DNA from: a virus | DNA: 22,333 nucleotides | Direction: 5' to 3' (one strand) | IMG/VR virus record: IMGVR_UViG_3300025131_000478 | Coordinates: 1 to 22,333 of that record | Part shown: piece after piece, positions 7,886 through 15,489 of the stretch | Layout of the letters: each line of letters starts with the position of its first letter | Numbering within the stretch: position 1 is the first letter of the stretch | Notes under the pieces: generated by a model | What the model saw: the letters and a program-made list of their open reading frames with translations, nothing else | Databases searched by the model: none | What the model was told of the DNA's origin: nothing | Position numbers and translations under genes: made by a program

Positions 7886-8389
7886 ATGGCTATATTTGTA
7901 ACAGATGGTAAGGTTGGGGTTAACCTGACACAAGTACGCACCTCCGCACAAGGCCCAGAGTTTGCAAAAGGAACGAAGGTTAAGACGAGTGATGGCGGCG
8001 ATGCGGTTTATTGTCAGTCAACATCCGGCGTATCAACTTACAATGGCGTTGTCATTGGTGTTGATTACACCCTTCAAGGTCTAGCGACAGCTAATGTTGC
8101 TGACGGCTCTGGTTCTGGTAAGCAAGTAGGTTGGTGTCAAACGAGTATTGCACCAAGTTCATACGGATGGGTTCAGGTATCTGGACGACCAAAAGGCAAA
8201 CTGGCAAGTGCTTGTGCGGATAGGGTTACACTCTATACCACAACGACTGTTGGTGTGATGGACGATGCAACAATATCAGCGGCTTTGGTTGCTGGTGTTG
8301 TGTCTAAGACCACTATTAGTAACGCTACGGCAGTTACTTTGATGGTTCCTGATGGCGCTCACATTCATCCACATGCTAATCCTGCGTAA
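7886..8389 (+). CDS. Probable head decoration/stabilising protein
   Basis: A 167-residue, Gly/Ser/Thr/Val-rich, beta-dominated protein immediately after the capsid gene. AGGAGG (7874-7879), six bases before ATG 7886, is the strongest ribosome binding site in the window, consistent with a protein needed in amounts like the capsid. No catalytic motif, signal peptide or membrane segment; the composition and place are those of capsid decoration proteins. The C-terminus contains a short His-rich stretch (HIHPHANPA). The precise fold is not identified. Confidence 0.75.
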   Translation: MAIFVTDGKVGVNLTQVRTSAQGPEFAKGTKVKTSDGGDAVYCQSTSGVSTYNGVVIGVDYTLQGLATANVADGSGSGKQVGWCQTSIAPSSYGWVQVSGRPKGKLASACADRVTLYTTTTVGVMDDATISAALVAGVVSKTTISNATAVTLMVPDGAHIHPHANPA

Positions 8390-9148
8390 GTGCAACCACT
8401 GGAAATTAGTGTTGAGCAATATGGTACTGCTAATCCACAGCAGATACGCGATTGCCTAGCGCGAAATCTTCCACAACTAGTACCCTCTCCCTTCATGCAC
8501 GATGGAACACTTGTGCTTGTGGGGAGTGGTTTAAGCGTTCTAGGGTTTGCTGACGAAATACGCGAACACCAAGAGAAAGGGCGCTGTATATGGGCAATAA
8601 AGGAAGCGCATGAGTTTCTAACGGGTCACAACATCATTCCTGACGGATGGGTTAATTGTGATCCAAGATCCGATCGCATCCATACCGTTGCCACTCCAAA
8701 CGATCAAACAGTCTATATGTTAGCCTCACGCTGCCATGCAGAGATGTTTGACCACCTAAAGGGAAGGCAGGTATTAGTATGGCACTCTATATCCAAGGAA
8801 GAGGAAAACAAGGTCTTACAGGAGAATCAACTAGTAGCCGTAGGTGGTGGTACAACTTCAGGTTTACGCGCTGTCAATCTAGGTTATATATTAGGATTCA
8901 GGAAGATAATCCTGTATGGATATGACTCCTGTAACGTAGGTGGTTATAAGGCGATTGGAGGCAGAAAGACAGGCAAGACCATTGACGTACACGTTGGAGA
9001 AAGGAAATTTATCTGTAACTACGCTATGGCGCAACAGGCAAAAGACTTCCAAGACATTTATGACGTTATGCCCGATTTAGAAATAGAATCTAGGGGTGAT
9101 GGTTTAATTAGCACTATAATAGAGGAAAGAAACAAGACTTCAACTTAA
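8390..9148 (+). CDS. DUF115/Maf-like (MptE-like) protein, glycan-linked
   Basis: A 252-residue protein with the pattern of the DUF115 family (motility accessory factor/6-hydroxymethylpterin diphosphokinase-like fold): VLVGSG at residues 42-47 as nucleotide-binding loop, IPDGWVNCDPR at 83-93, a beta strand with VYMLASRCH at 108-116, VLVWHS at 128-133, GGGTTSG at 152-158 and LYGYDS at 175-180. Maf proteins of this family transfer nonulosonic acids to flagellin in some bacteria, so a glycosyl- or nucleotide-sugar-related role is reasonable here; substrate unknown. Start is GTG 8390, directly after the previous TAA, with no clear ribosome binding site, so translation probably depends on reinitiation. 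First gene of the five-gene accessory island. Confidence 0.75.
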   Translation: MQPLEISVEQYGTANPQQIRDCLARNLPQLVPSPFMHDGTLVLVGSGLSVLGFADEIREHQEKGRCIWAIKEAHEFLTGHNIIPDGWVNCDPRSDRIHTVATPNDQTVYMLASRCHAEMFDHLKGRQVLVWHSISKEEENKVLQENQLVAVGGGTTSGLRAVNLGYILGFRKIILYGYDSCNVGGYKAIGGRKTGKTIDVHVGERKFICNYAMAQQAKDFQDIYDVMPDLEIESRGDGLISTIIEERNKTST

Positions 9149-9159
9149 TTGACATTAAG
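9144..9159 (+). promoter_or_regulatory. Small hairpin at the DUF115/glycosyltransferase junction
   Basis: CTTAAT (9144-9149), loop TGAC, ATTAAG (9154-9159): a six-pair perfect stem that contains the DUF115 stop codon and touches the ribosome binding site GAGG (9159-9162) of the next gene. A ribosome finishing the upstream gene would melt it, so it may couple translation. AT-rich and therefore weak. Confidence 0.4.
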
Positions 9160-9169
9160 AGGTAGTGAA

Positions 9170-9856
9170 ATGATTAGAATATTTATAGGCAAAGATGATG
9201 TAGAGAATGTTGCTTATCATACATTATGCAACTCCATCATCAATAAAGCAACCGTACCTGTATCCATAACGCCTATCTATCTAAATAACTTTAAAGAGTT
9301 TTTCAACAGAGAAAGGGACATAAAGCAATCCAACGAATTTGCATTCTCAAGGTTTTTAGTGCCTTATTTATGTGGATTCCAGGGTCACGCTATATGGATG
9401 GATTGCGATATGATGCTAAGGGCTGATATTAACGATCTATGGGAGCAGAGAATGTTTGACAAAGCCTTACAGGTAGTCAAGCACGACTATACCCCACATG
9501 ATCAGGTTAAGTATCTAGGGGCAAAACAATACCCTTACGAGAAGAAGAATTGGTCTTCTGTTATATTGTGGAATTGCGCTCATTTTCATACAAGAAGGTT
9601 AACGCCTGAGTATATAACGCAAGCAACAGGGCTTAATCTACACCAGTTTAAATGGACTGAAGAGGATAGGATAGGAAACTTATCACAAGATTGGAATCAC
9701 CTTGTTGGTGAATATCCCTACAACCCTGACGCAAAACTAGTCCATTGGACGGTAGGAGGCCCATACTTTAAAGAGTATGCCCACTGTGATTACGCAGATG
9801 AGTGGGTAACGGAATTTGCTGAGATGACTAACTGCTTGCAGTTGGACGAAATATGA
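9170..9856 (+). CDS. GT8-like glycosyltransferase
   Basis: A 228-residue GT-A type glycosyltransferase. RIFIGKDD at the N-terminus begins the nucleotide-sugar fold; MDCDMM with the metal-binding DxD lies at residues 77-82; KKNWSSVILWN at 125-135 and the distal His of VHWTVGGPYF at 191-200 fit a GT8-type (glycogenin-like) layout. It would transfer a sugar from a nucleotide donor to an unknown acceptor in the cytoplasm. I prefer ATG 9170 over the upstream in-frame TTG 9149 because GAGG at 9159-9162 is well placed and the protein then begins exactly at the first beta strand. The stop overlaps the next gene as ATGA. Confidence 0.85.
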   Translation: MIRIFIGKDDVENVAYHTLCNSIINKATVPVSITPIYLNNFKEFFNRERDIKQSNEFAFSRFLVPYLCGFQGHAIWMDCDMMLRADINDLWEQRMFDKALQVVKHDYTPHDQVKYLGAKQYPYEKKNWSSVILWNCAHFHTRRLTPEYITQATGLNLHQFKWTEEDRIGNLSQDWNHLVGEYPYNPDAKLVHWTVGGPYFKEYAHCDYADEWVTEFAEMTNCLQLDEI

Positions 9857-10953
9857 TCAGGGAAAGATATGATTGCCGGATGTGTCACGGCGATTTAAGG
9901 GAAGTCCTTGAATTAACACCAACACCCATTGCTAACTCATTTCCAAAAGAACCAAACTCAGGTGAATTTTTCCCACTAGAATTGGTGGAATGCCTTGATT
10001 GTCAACACGTACAGTTGAGGCATATTGTTCCTTCAGAAACATTATTTGGTGATTACAAATATCGGACACCAGAAGCCTTCAGGGGGCATTTAAGGCGATT
10101 AGCCAAGACACTAAGGCGGAAGTATCCAAATGCCTATAGCCTCCTTGAGATTGGCTCTAATAATGGGTTGTTCTTGGATGAAGCGGATAAAGAAGATTTT
10201 ACCCCATTTGGCGTTGACCCGTCCTACAAAGGAACAATATTACAAGGTTATTTTACTGAGAAAGAGGCAGAAAGGCTTGGTAAAAAGTTCGATATTGTTG
10301 TTGCACTAAACACTTTTGCCCACATTAACGACTTAGACGATGTATTTAGAGGGATTCACATTTGCCTAAAGAATGAAGGAACGGTGGTCTTTGAGGTGCA
10401 ATACTTCATTGACTTAGTAGAAAAAGGGATGTTTGATATGATTTATCATGAGCATCTTGATTACCATACGCTCAAACCGCTTGAGAGATTTCTGGCACGT
10501 TACGGACTTATTATTAATGAGTTTGAATATATTGATACTCATGGCGGGTCAATTAGGATATATGCGAGTCGAACAGGAAGGTCGAGGATTATCCCCGATA
10601 TGGGAGTAGATTGGGTTGATTTCCAGCACAAAATAGAGAAAATAAAGAACAAAGTAGTATTTGCCGTAAGGCAGGTTAAACTACAACATAAGGATAAAAT
10701 AGCGTTATTTGGCGCGGCGGCTAAGGCATGTACGTCTATCCACCATTTCGGGGTTAAGGATTCAATCAGTTATTGCGTTGATAACACTCCTGAGAAACAA
10801 GGTAGGTATATTCCAGGCACAGCCATAGAGATTATGCCGGAGGTTATGTTTGAGATAGAGCCGCCTGATTTAGTGATATTAACGGCATGGAATTATGAGG
10901 ATGTGTTTAAGGCGAAGTTTCCAACACTTAAATATTTAAACCCTTTCGGATGA
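9853..10953 (+). CDS. Sugar C-methyltransferase (zinc-binding N-terminus, SAM-dependent)
   Basis: A 366-residue protein with three parts typical of the NDP-sugar C-methyltransferase group (TylC3/TcaB9 type). The N-terminal zinc-binding domain has C8-x2-C11 and C47-x2-C50; the class I SAM domain has motif I LEIGSNNG at 98-105; the signature YHEH follows at 198-201 and HGGSIRIYA at 230-238; the C-terminal domain contains FGAAAKA and VDNTPEKQGRYIPG. In studied members the enzyme adds methyl to C3 of a 4-keto sugar nucleotide. No sugar nucleotide dehydratase is visible in this window, so the substrate would come from the host. ATGA overlap with both neighbours indicates one translational unit. 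Confidence 0.88.
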   Translation: MIRERYDCRMCHGDLREVLELTPTPIANSFPKEPNSGEFFPLELVECLDCQHVQLRHIVPSETLFGDYKYRTPEAFRGHLRRLAKTLRRKYPNAYSLLEIGSNNGLFLDEADKEDFTPFGVDPSYKGTILQGYFTEKEAERLGKKFDIVVALNTFAHINDLDDVFRGIHICLKNEGTVVFEVQYFIDLVEKGMFDMIYHEHLDYHTLKPLERFLARYGLIINEFEYIDTHGGSIRIYASRTGRSRIIPDMGVDWVDFQHKIEKIKNKVVFAVRQVKLQHKDKIALFGAAAKACTSIHHFGVKDSISYCVDNTPEKQGRYIPGTAIEIMPEVMFEIEPPDLVILTAWNYEDVFKAKFPTLKYLNPFG

Positions 10954-11810
10954 ACGTAGTATTTATACATCCAGGTGTTGCTTCTAATATGGGTTCTTCC
11001 CGCAAAAGGGCGACAATACCTAGTAAAGAGTTAAATAAGTTAGGTTGGAAGTCTGACATAAATATCGGGAATGCCGATATTGTGGTATTTGGTAAACCTG
11101 GAAACTTTCATTATGATTCAGATCCAGAGTTAGCCAAAGAATACAAGTCTCAAGGCGCTAAGATTGTGGTTGATATATGTGACGATCATCTTAATCATCC
11201 TGAGTTTGGCCCTATCTACAACGATATGATGGATATTGCTGACTTAATCATCTGCCCAACAGTCGTTATGAGGGATATGTTAAAGGAAGAATGTGGTAGA
11301 AACGCAGAGGTTATTGACGACCCATACGAAGAGGATGAAACTAAACCTCACCCCGTAGGCAATAAAGCCTTTTGGTGGGGGCATAATTGCAACTATAAGG
11401 ACATTCTGAAGTGGAAAGATAAGATAATCAAGGATTATGAATTATCTGTTATGTCCGGCCCTAAGCATTACCCTGGAACATTACTTTGGTCACCCGAAGC
11501 ACAAACAGAATCACTACATAAAGCCAATATAGCCCTATTCCCCACTAGCGAAGGGTCTGAATACAAGACTTCCAACAGAGTTGTAGATGCAATAAGAGCA
11601 GGATGTTTCCCCGTATGCTCATACCACCCTTCCTATAGGGAATTTAGACAGGTGATGTGGGTTGGCAACTTATACACAGGAATGCAATGGGCTAGTGTGT
11701 TTCAAGACGATCTAACAGATTTAGTCCTAGAGGCACAGGGTTACATACGAGACAGATTTTCCCCCAAAACTATAGGTGAGAGATGGAAAAGCGTATTAGA
11801 ATCCATTTAG
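10950..11810 (+). CDS. GT-B fold glycosyltransferase (GT4-like)
   Basis: A 286-residue protein with a Rossmann-type N-terminal half (MNVVFIHPGVA, DIVVFGKPGN, KIVVDICDDH) and a C-terminal half with the donor-site features of GT4-type enzymes: a late strand ending IALFPTSEGSEY, then KTSNRVVDAIRAGCFPVC, the helix that usually contacts the nucleotide-sugar. It is shorter than most GT4 enzymes (350-400 aa), so the acceptor-binding half is reduced. Acceptor and donor unknown. Overlaps the previous gene by ATGA and the next by 28 bases. Confidence 0.75.
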   Translation: MNVVFIHPGVASNMGSSRKRATIPSKELNKLGWKSDINIGNADIVVFGKPGNFHYDSDPELAKEYKSQGAKIVVDICDDHLNHPEFGPIYNDMMDIADLIICPTVVMRDMLKEECGRNAEVIDDPYEEDETKPHPVGNKAFWWGHNCNYKDILKWKDKIIKDYELSVMSGPKHYPGTLLWSPEAQTESLHKANIALFPTSEGSEYKTSNRVVDAIRAGCFPVCSYHPSYREFRQVMWVGNLYTGMQWASVFQDDLTDLVLEAQGYIRDRFSPKTIGERWKSVLESI

Positions 11811-12262
11811 GGGCAGGAGACAAGTATTGGCCTGGATGGATTAATGTTGACAGGCATGGCGATCAAGATATAAACGCCGATGTGTGTGGACTCGGAAAAG
11901 TAGACTTTGCCGATGAAATACAAGCTATTCACTTATTTGAACACCTACCAAGATTAGAGATACATAAAATACTTGAAATATGGTTTGATACTCTCAAAGA
12001 AGGTGGGAAGTTAGTCCTAGAAATGCCCTGCATGAATAAGATAGCTAAATCAATCGTTGATGGCGAAAAGAACCTTAAACTTACCTTATTAGGGATATTT
12101 GGCGACCCTAGAGACACTAAACCCGACATGATGCATCAATGGTGCTGGACTGTCGATGAATTACAACAAGAATTACAGAATGCTGGCTTTAGAGATATTA
12201 AATTCTCAGAGCCGCGTTTTCACATGGTAGCAAGAGATATGCGCGTAACTGCGTTTAAGTAG
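11783..12262 (+). CDS. Small SAM-dependent methyltransferase
   Basis: A 159-residue class I methyltransferase. Motif I is HLGAGDKYWPGWINVD at residues 8-23, an arrangement common in small methyltransferases of surface-polysaccharide clusters; the acidic residue after the second strand is D23; motif region IHLFEHLPR follows, then a GGKLVLEMP strand. It probably methylates a sugar or a glycan end; a protein or small-molecule target is possible. It starts inside the previous gene (28-base overlap) and ends the accessory island; a GNRA hairpin leader follows. Confidence 0.8.
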   Translation: MEKRIRIHLGAGDKYWPGWINVDRHGDQDINADVCGLGKVDFADEIQAIHLFEHLPRLEIHKILEIWFDTLKEGGKLVLEMPCMNKIAKSIVDGEKNLKLTLLGIFGDPRDTKPDMMHQWCWTVDELQQELQNAGFRDIKFSEPRFHMVARDMRVTAFK

Positions 12263-12272
12263 TACCTAACGA

Positions 12273-12286
12273 CTGTCGTGAGACAG
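12273..12286 (+). promoter_or_regulatory. GTGA-tetraloop hairpin 3
   Basis: CTGTC (12273-12277), GTGA (12278-12281), GACAG (12282-12286). It has the same loop and stem length as the hairpins before the scaffold and capsid genes, but the stem sequence is almost completely different, and it is preceded by CTAACG as the capsid one is by CTAACG. It lies 24 bases before the ATG at 12311, which has its own GGAG (12301-12304). It comes right after the accessory island. Confidence 0.7.
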
Positions 12287-12310
12287 CCCAATCCGACACA
12301 GGAGAACACT

Positions 12311-12922
12311 ATGTCAAACATGCCTATCGCATTAATGGAGGACTCCCCTCCGTACATTGATTACCGTAATGATGTTAAAGAGAACCGCGCCGAAACCATA
12401 AAGGCGGGCAGGATTATGTACGATAATGTTGTTATCGTCAGCCTGACACCAATGGGTGATAATAAGACCATTGTTGAAAAAGAAGTAGGGGATTGGTTAG
12501 CCCACCTTGGAGAGCGTTTACACAACAAACAAATCTCGCAGAAGTATTATGATTTCTGCACACAGCACTATGCCGCATGGTCTGAGAAGCGTGAATTACC
12601 GGCTCAAGGCACTCCCTTACAAACATGGCCTCAAATCGACAAGGCACAAATAGAGAATGTCTTAAATGCTAATATCAGGACTGTTGAAGATTTAGCAAAT
12701 GCTAATGATGAAGGATTGCAGTTAATCGGTATGGGTGGGAGGGCTTTAAAGGAGAAAGCAAAGACTTATTTAAAGAGCGCAACTGATCATGGCGCGGTAA
12801 CTGAAAAGGTAAGTTCACTTGAATCTCAGTTACAAACAGCGCAAGACGATAAGAAAATTATGGAAGATAGATTACATGAACTTGAAATGAAAATAGCAGC
12901 GAATCCCCCTGTGGAGGCTTAA
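12311..12922 (+). CDS. Virion-associated protein with coiled-coil C-terminus
   Basis: A 203-residue protein. ATG 12311 is chosen because GGAG sits six bases upstream; a longer frame from GTG 12278 would begin inside the hairpin loop. The N-terminal half has NVVIVSLTPMGD and WLAHLGERLHNKQIS; the middle (IENVLNANIRTVEDLANAND then LQLIGMGGRALKEKAKTYL, about residues 117-155) resembles a helix-hairpin-helix-like module that I have seen in small proteins near head-tail genes of podoviruses; the last 40 residues form a coiled coil. Function unproven; an assembly or minor virion role fits its position before the tail adaptor gene. Its stop overlaps the next ATG (TAATG). Confidence 0.75.
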   Translation: MSNMPIALMEDSPPYIDYRNDVKENRAETIKAGRIMYDNVVIVSLTPMGDNKTIVEKEVGDWLAHLGERLHNKQISQKYYDFCTQHYAAWSEKRELPAQGTPLQTWPQIDKAQIENVLNANIRTVEDLANANDEGLQLIGMGGRALKEKAKTYLKSATDHGAVTEKVSSLESQLQTAQDDKKIMEDRLHELEMKIAANPPVEA

Positions 12923-13632
12923 TGACACTACTTAGTATCGTACAAGATGTGGCTACAGAAATAGGGCTTGCATCTCCGACAACCGTTATCGGTAATACGG
13001 ATAAACAGATCATCCAACTGTTGCAAATGGCTCAACGGGAAGGGAGGCAGTTGGGTGATAGATATGATTGGGAAGCAATGCAGATTGAGGCTACATTTAC
13101 TCAATCTGCGGCAGCATCCCAAGGCGCAATGACAACTGTTGCAGGAACGGATTACAAATATATCATCAACGATACAATGTGGAATAGAAGTACCCAATTA
13201 CCAATATTGGGGCCGTTAGACCAAAGGGATTGGCAAGCCTTACAAGCATTTTCCGTTACTGGCCCATATCCACAATATCGCATTCAAAATAATACATTGT
13301 ATTTCTCTCCTGATGGTGCTAACGCAACGGATACTATTGCTTTTGAGTACAAGTCTAAGAACTGGTGCGAGTCAAGCGGAGGGACTGATCAGGCTGCTTG
13401 GGCTGCTGACGATGACGTTGGTTTATTGGATGAAGACCTAATGGCCCTTGGTATCACATGGAGATGGATGAAGCGTAAAGGGCTAGACTACGCAGAGGAC
13501 TTTAATATCTATGAATCAAGGGTTGTTGACGCTATGGCTAGAGATGGTGGTAAACGCACTCTTAGGCCGAATACTGGTAGAGAGGATAGAATACCTGGGA
13601 TACTTGTTCCGCAAGGTTCCTGGTCTGTATGA
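12922..13632 (+). CDS. Head-tail adaptor (P22 gp4-like tail accessory protein)
   Basis: A 236-residue protein. The N-terminal helix bundle (MTLLSIVQDVATEIGL, IIQLLQMAQREGRQL, DRYDWEAMQ) followed by INDTMWNRSTQLPILGPLD and WQALQAF is a pattern recognised from podovirus proteins annotated as head-tail connectors; the second half is beta-rich and ends with TLRPNTGREDRIPG. Such proteins bind the portal ring after packaging and receive the next tail factor. GGAGG at 12913-12917 precedes ATG 12922. The TGA overlaps the next ATG as ATGA, coupling it to the gp10-like gene as in P22 order (gp4 then gp10). Confidence 0.82.
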   Translation: MTLLSIVQDVATEIGLASPTTVIGNTDKQIIQLLQMAQREGRQLGDRYDWEAMQIEATFTQSAAASQGAMTTVAGTDYKYIINDTMWNRSTQLPILGPLDQRDWQALQAFSVTGPYPQYRIQNNTLYFSPDGANATDTIAFEYKSKNWCESSGGTDQAAWAADDDVGLLDEDLMALGITWRWMKRKGLDYAEDFNIYESRVVDAMARDGGKRTLRPNTGREDRIPGILVPQGSWSV

Positions 13633-15197
13633 GGAAGCCTGTTTTATTAAAGGGTGGGCGTAGGCAGAGGGTTTCTACCCCTACATCTGTCCCCGCCCCC
13701 GTTAAGGGCTTAAATGCAATAGATTCTATCGCGGAGATGGACTCAAAGTACGCAGCCATTATGGAAAACTGGTGGCCTACTACTAAGGATATTATGGTTA
13801 GAAAGGGCGTTACTGACCATGTGACAGGTATATCTACTCAAGTAGAGTCTCTAATGCCTTATATTAAGCCGGATGGGACAGAAACATTATTTGCGGCTGA
13901 AAACGATGCTTTCTATAATGTTACATCATCGGGAGCAGTAGGCGCGGCGGTAGTCAGTTCCTTAACTAACGCAAGGTGGGACTCTCTTAATTTCACCAAT
14001 ACTTCAGGTACGTCTTATTTATGTTGCTTTAATGCAACTGACGCGCCGCAATATTGGGATGATTCCAGTTGGACGGCAATTACAGGAGTATCGACCCCCG
14101 CTATAACAGGCGTAACAGCAACCACACTAAAAGCTCCTTGGGTACACCAAAGACGTTTATGGACAATTGAGAAAGACACGTTATACGCTTGGTATTTCCC
14201 CGTAGACGCGGTAGGCGGTGCAGCACAGAAACAAGACTTATCAGGAATATGTAAACGTGGAGGCCACTTAGTCGCTGGAGGTTCGTATACCTTTGACGGT
14301 GGTGATGGGCCAGATGACTATTGGTACGCTATTACATCAGAGGGCGAGGTAGTTGCCTACAGAGGAACAGACCCAACTAGTCTGTCAACGTGGTCATTAG
14401 TAGGCGTGTGGTACATTGGTGAACCAATAGGTACAAGACCATTATTTAAGTTTCGTGGTGAAGCCCTATTAATCTTGAGAGAAGGTATATTTCCCCTTTC
14501 AAAGGCGCTAATTGCAGCAAACGCAGATAAGACAGCAGCAATTACCTTAAACATTAAGGATGCTATTGCTAACGCCGCTGCTTTATACAATGATAACTTT
14601 GGCTGGCAATTAGAATACTACCCCGAAGCAAATATGTTAATCCTAAATGTACCTTTCGGGGAAGGGACTAACCAAAAGCAATACTGTATGAACTCCATTA
14701 CAGGCGCGTGGACGTTATTTAATGGAATTGACGCTAATTGTTGGGCTATTTTCAATGGTCAACCTTACTATGGTGGTAATCAGGTAGTAGGGAAGTTATG
14801 GGGGTCGTTTGACGACAATGGTAATAACATTGATACGCAACTACAACAGGCATTTAGTTATTTTGGCTCTCCAGGCGTATTAAAGAACTTCTCTTTAATC
14901 AAACCTTTTATCTTCTCAGATGGCACGCCCGAAGTATTAGCGGATATTAATGTTGACTTTAAGGATGAGCCAGCGGCTAGTTCTCTATCCTTTTCCCCCA
15001 CTACTTATGGGGTATGGGATACGAGTAAATGGGATCAAGCCCCTTGGGGCGGAGCATTGAATATCAATGATAACTGGCAGACTTGTTTCGGCGTAGGGAC
15101 TAGCGCGGCGCTAAGGATGCAAACTGCCTCTAATGCAATTGAATTGAGATTAAGCGCCACAGATTACCTCTTTGAAACGGGGGGAGTGGTGGGATAA
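13629..15197 (+). CDS. P22 gp10-like packaged-DNA stabilisation/tail protein
   Basis: A 522-residue beta-propeller-type protein, close to the 472 of P22 gp10. Features: a basic N-terminal tail, PAPVKGLNAIDSIAEMD, then NWWPTTKDIMVRKG at about residues 47-60, an element I associate with this family; repeated beta blades with Trp/Tyr/Asp; VHQRRLWTIEKDTLYAWYFP at about 172-191. It forms the second ring of the tail machine under the adaptor and closes the packaged head. It is the last gene of the upstream plus-strand block; a terminator follows six bases after its stop. Confidence 0.88.
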   Translation: MRKPVLLKGGRRQRVSTPTSVPAPVKGLNAIDSIAEMDSKYAAIMENWWPTTKDIMVRKGVTDHVTGISTQVESLMPYIKPDGTETLFAAENDAFYNVTSSGAVGAAVVSSLTNARWDSLNFTNTSGTSYLCCFNATDAPQYWDDSSWTAITGVSTPAITGVTATTLKAPWVHQRRLWTIEKDTLYAWYFPVDAVGGAAQKQDLSGICKRGGHLVAGGSYTFDGGDGPDDYWYAITSEGEVVAYRGTDPTSLSTWSLVGVWYIGEPIGTRPLFKFRGEALLILREGIFPLSKALIAANADKTAAITLNIKDAIANAAALYNDNFGWQLEYYPEANMLILNVPFGEGTNQKQYCMNSITGAWTLFNGIDANCWAIFNGQPYYGGNQVVGKLWGSFDDNGNNIDTQLQQAFSYFGSPGVLKNFSLIKPFIFSDGTPEVLADINVDFKDEPAASSLSFSPTTYGVWDTSKWDQAPWGGALNINDNWQTCFGVGTSAALRMQTASNAIELRLSATDYLFETGGVVG

Positions 15198-15219
15198 AAG
15201 AAAGGGGCCGAAGCCCCTT
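15190..15219 (-). terminator. Bidirectional intrinsic terminator (strongest on the minus strand)
   Basis: A seven-pair stem AAGGGGC/GCCCCTT at 15202-15208 and 15213-15219 with loop CGAA on the plus strand, which is TTCG on the minus strand, the extra-stable UUCG tetraloop closed by C-G. On the minus strand the stem is followed by a T-rich tract (TTTCTTTTAT, complement of 15194-15203). It begins five bases after the stop of the minus-strand gene. On the plus strand the T-tract is poorer, so it may end the upstream block only partly. Confidence 0.88.
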
Positions 15220-15223
15220 AATG

Positions 15224-15451
15224 TTATTTCAAACGTGACTCGTAGTTATCAAACGCTTCTTTCCAATTCATACCATTACCTCTTACTTCAAACATAGGAA
15301 AGGATGGCACGAGATCCATAAGAACACCAACCTTATGTGTTCCAGTAAGGACTTGACCGTTTCTACCTATATGCGGCGAGGGCATTTTTTCGATTAATGC
15401 TTTCTTACCCCATAGTTTTTTTGCTTTTGATAACGCTTGTTTATCGTTCAT
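15224..15451 (-). CDS. Small minus-strand phage protein (moron-like cassette)
   Basis: A 75-residue basic protein, the only convincing minus-strand gene in the window. Support: ATG preceded by GGAG nine bases upstream on its strand, a stop directly before a UUCG terminator, and a position between two plus-strand blocks where nothing else codes. The sequence has a helical N-terminus (KKLWGKKALIE) and a C-terminal block HKVGVLMDL then FEVRGNGMNWKEAF, which resembles a widespread small family of phage/plasmid proteins of unknown function that end in a similar (F)xVRGxGxSWxxAF pattern. No enzyme motif. As an independently transcribed gene inside a late operon it fits the definition of a moron. 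Confidence 0.82.
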   Translation of the reverse strand: MNDKQALSKAKKLWGKKALIEKMPSPHIGRNGQVLTGTHKVGVLMDLVPSFPMFEVRGNGMNWKEAFDNYESRLK

Positions 15452-15478
15452 TTCATTACTCCAATTAATTTAACTTAC

Positions 15479-15489
15479 ATACTAAGTAT
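15479..15489. promoter_or_regulatory. 11-bp palindrome upstream of the minus-strand gene
   Basis: ATACTAAGTAT is a perfect inverted repeat (five-base arms, one central base) 28 bases before the minus-strand ATG. On the minus strand it contains TATACT (complement of 15485-15490), a fair -10 element, but no -35 at standard spacing was found (TTGAGA lies only 13 bases away). It could be an operator or a promoter core. Confidence 0.35.

Noticed and set aside
9149-9169. TTG 9149 as start of the GT8-like gene
   Set aside because: It lies in a small hairpin; ATG 9170 has GAGG at proper distance and starts at the first fold strand.
12278-12310. GTG 12278 as start of the 203-aa gene
   Set aside because: It lies in the loop of a hairpin and has no ribosome binding site; ATG 12311 has GGAG six bases upstream.
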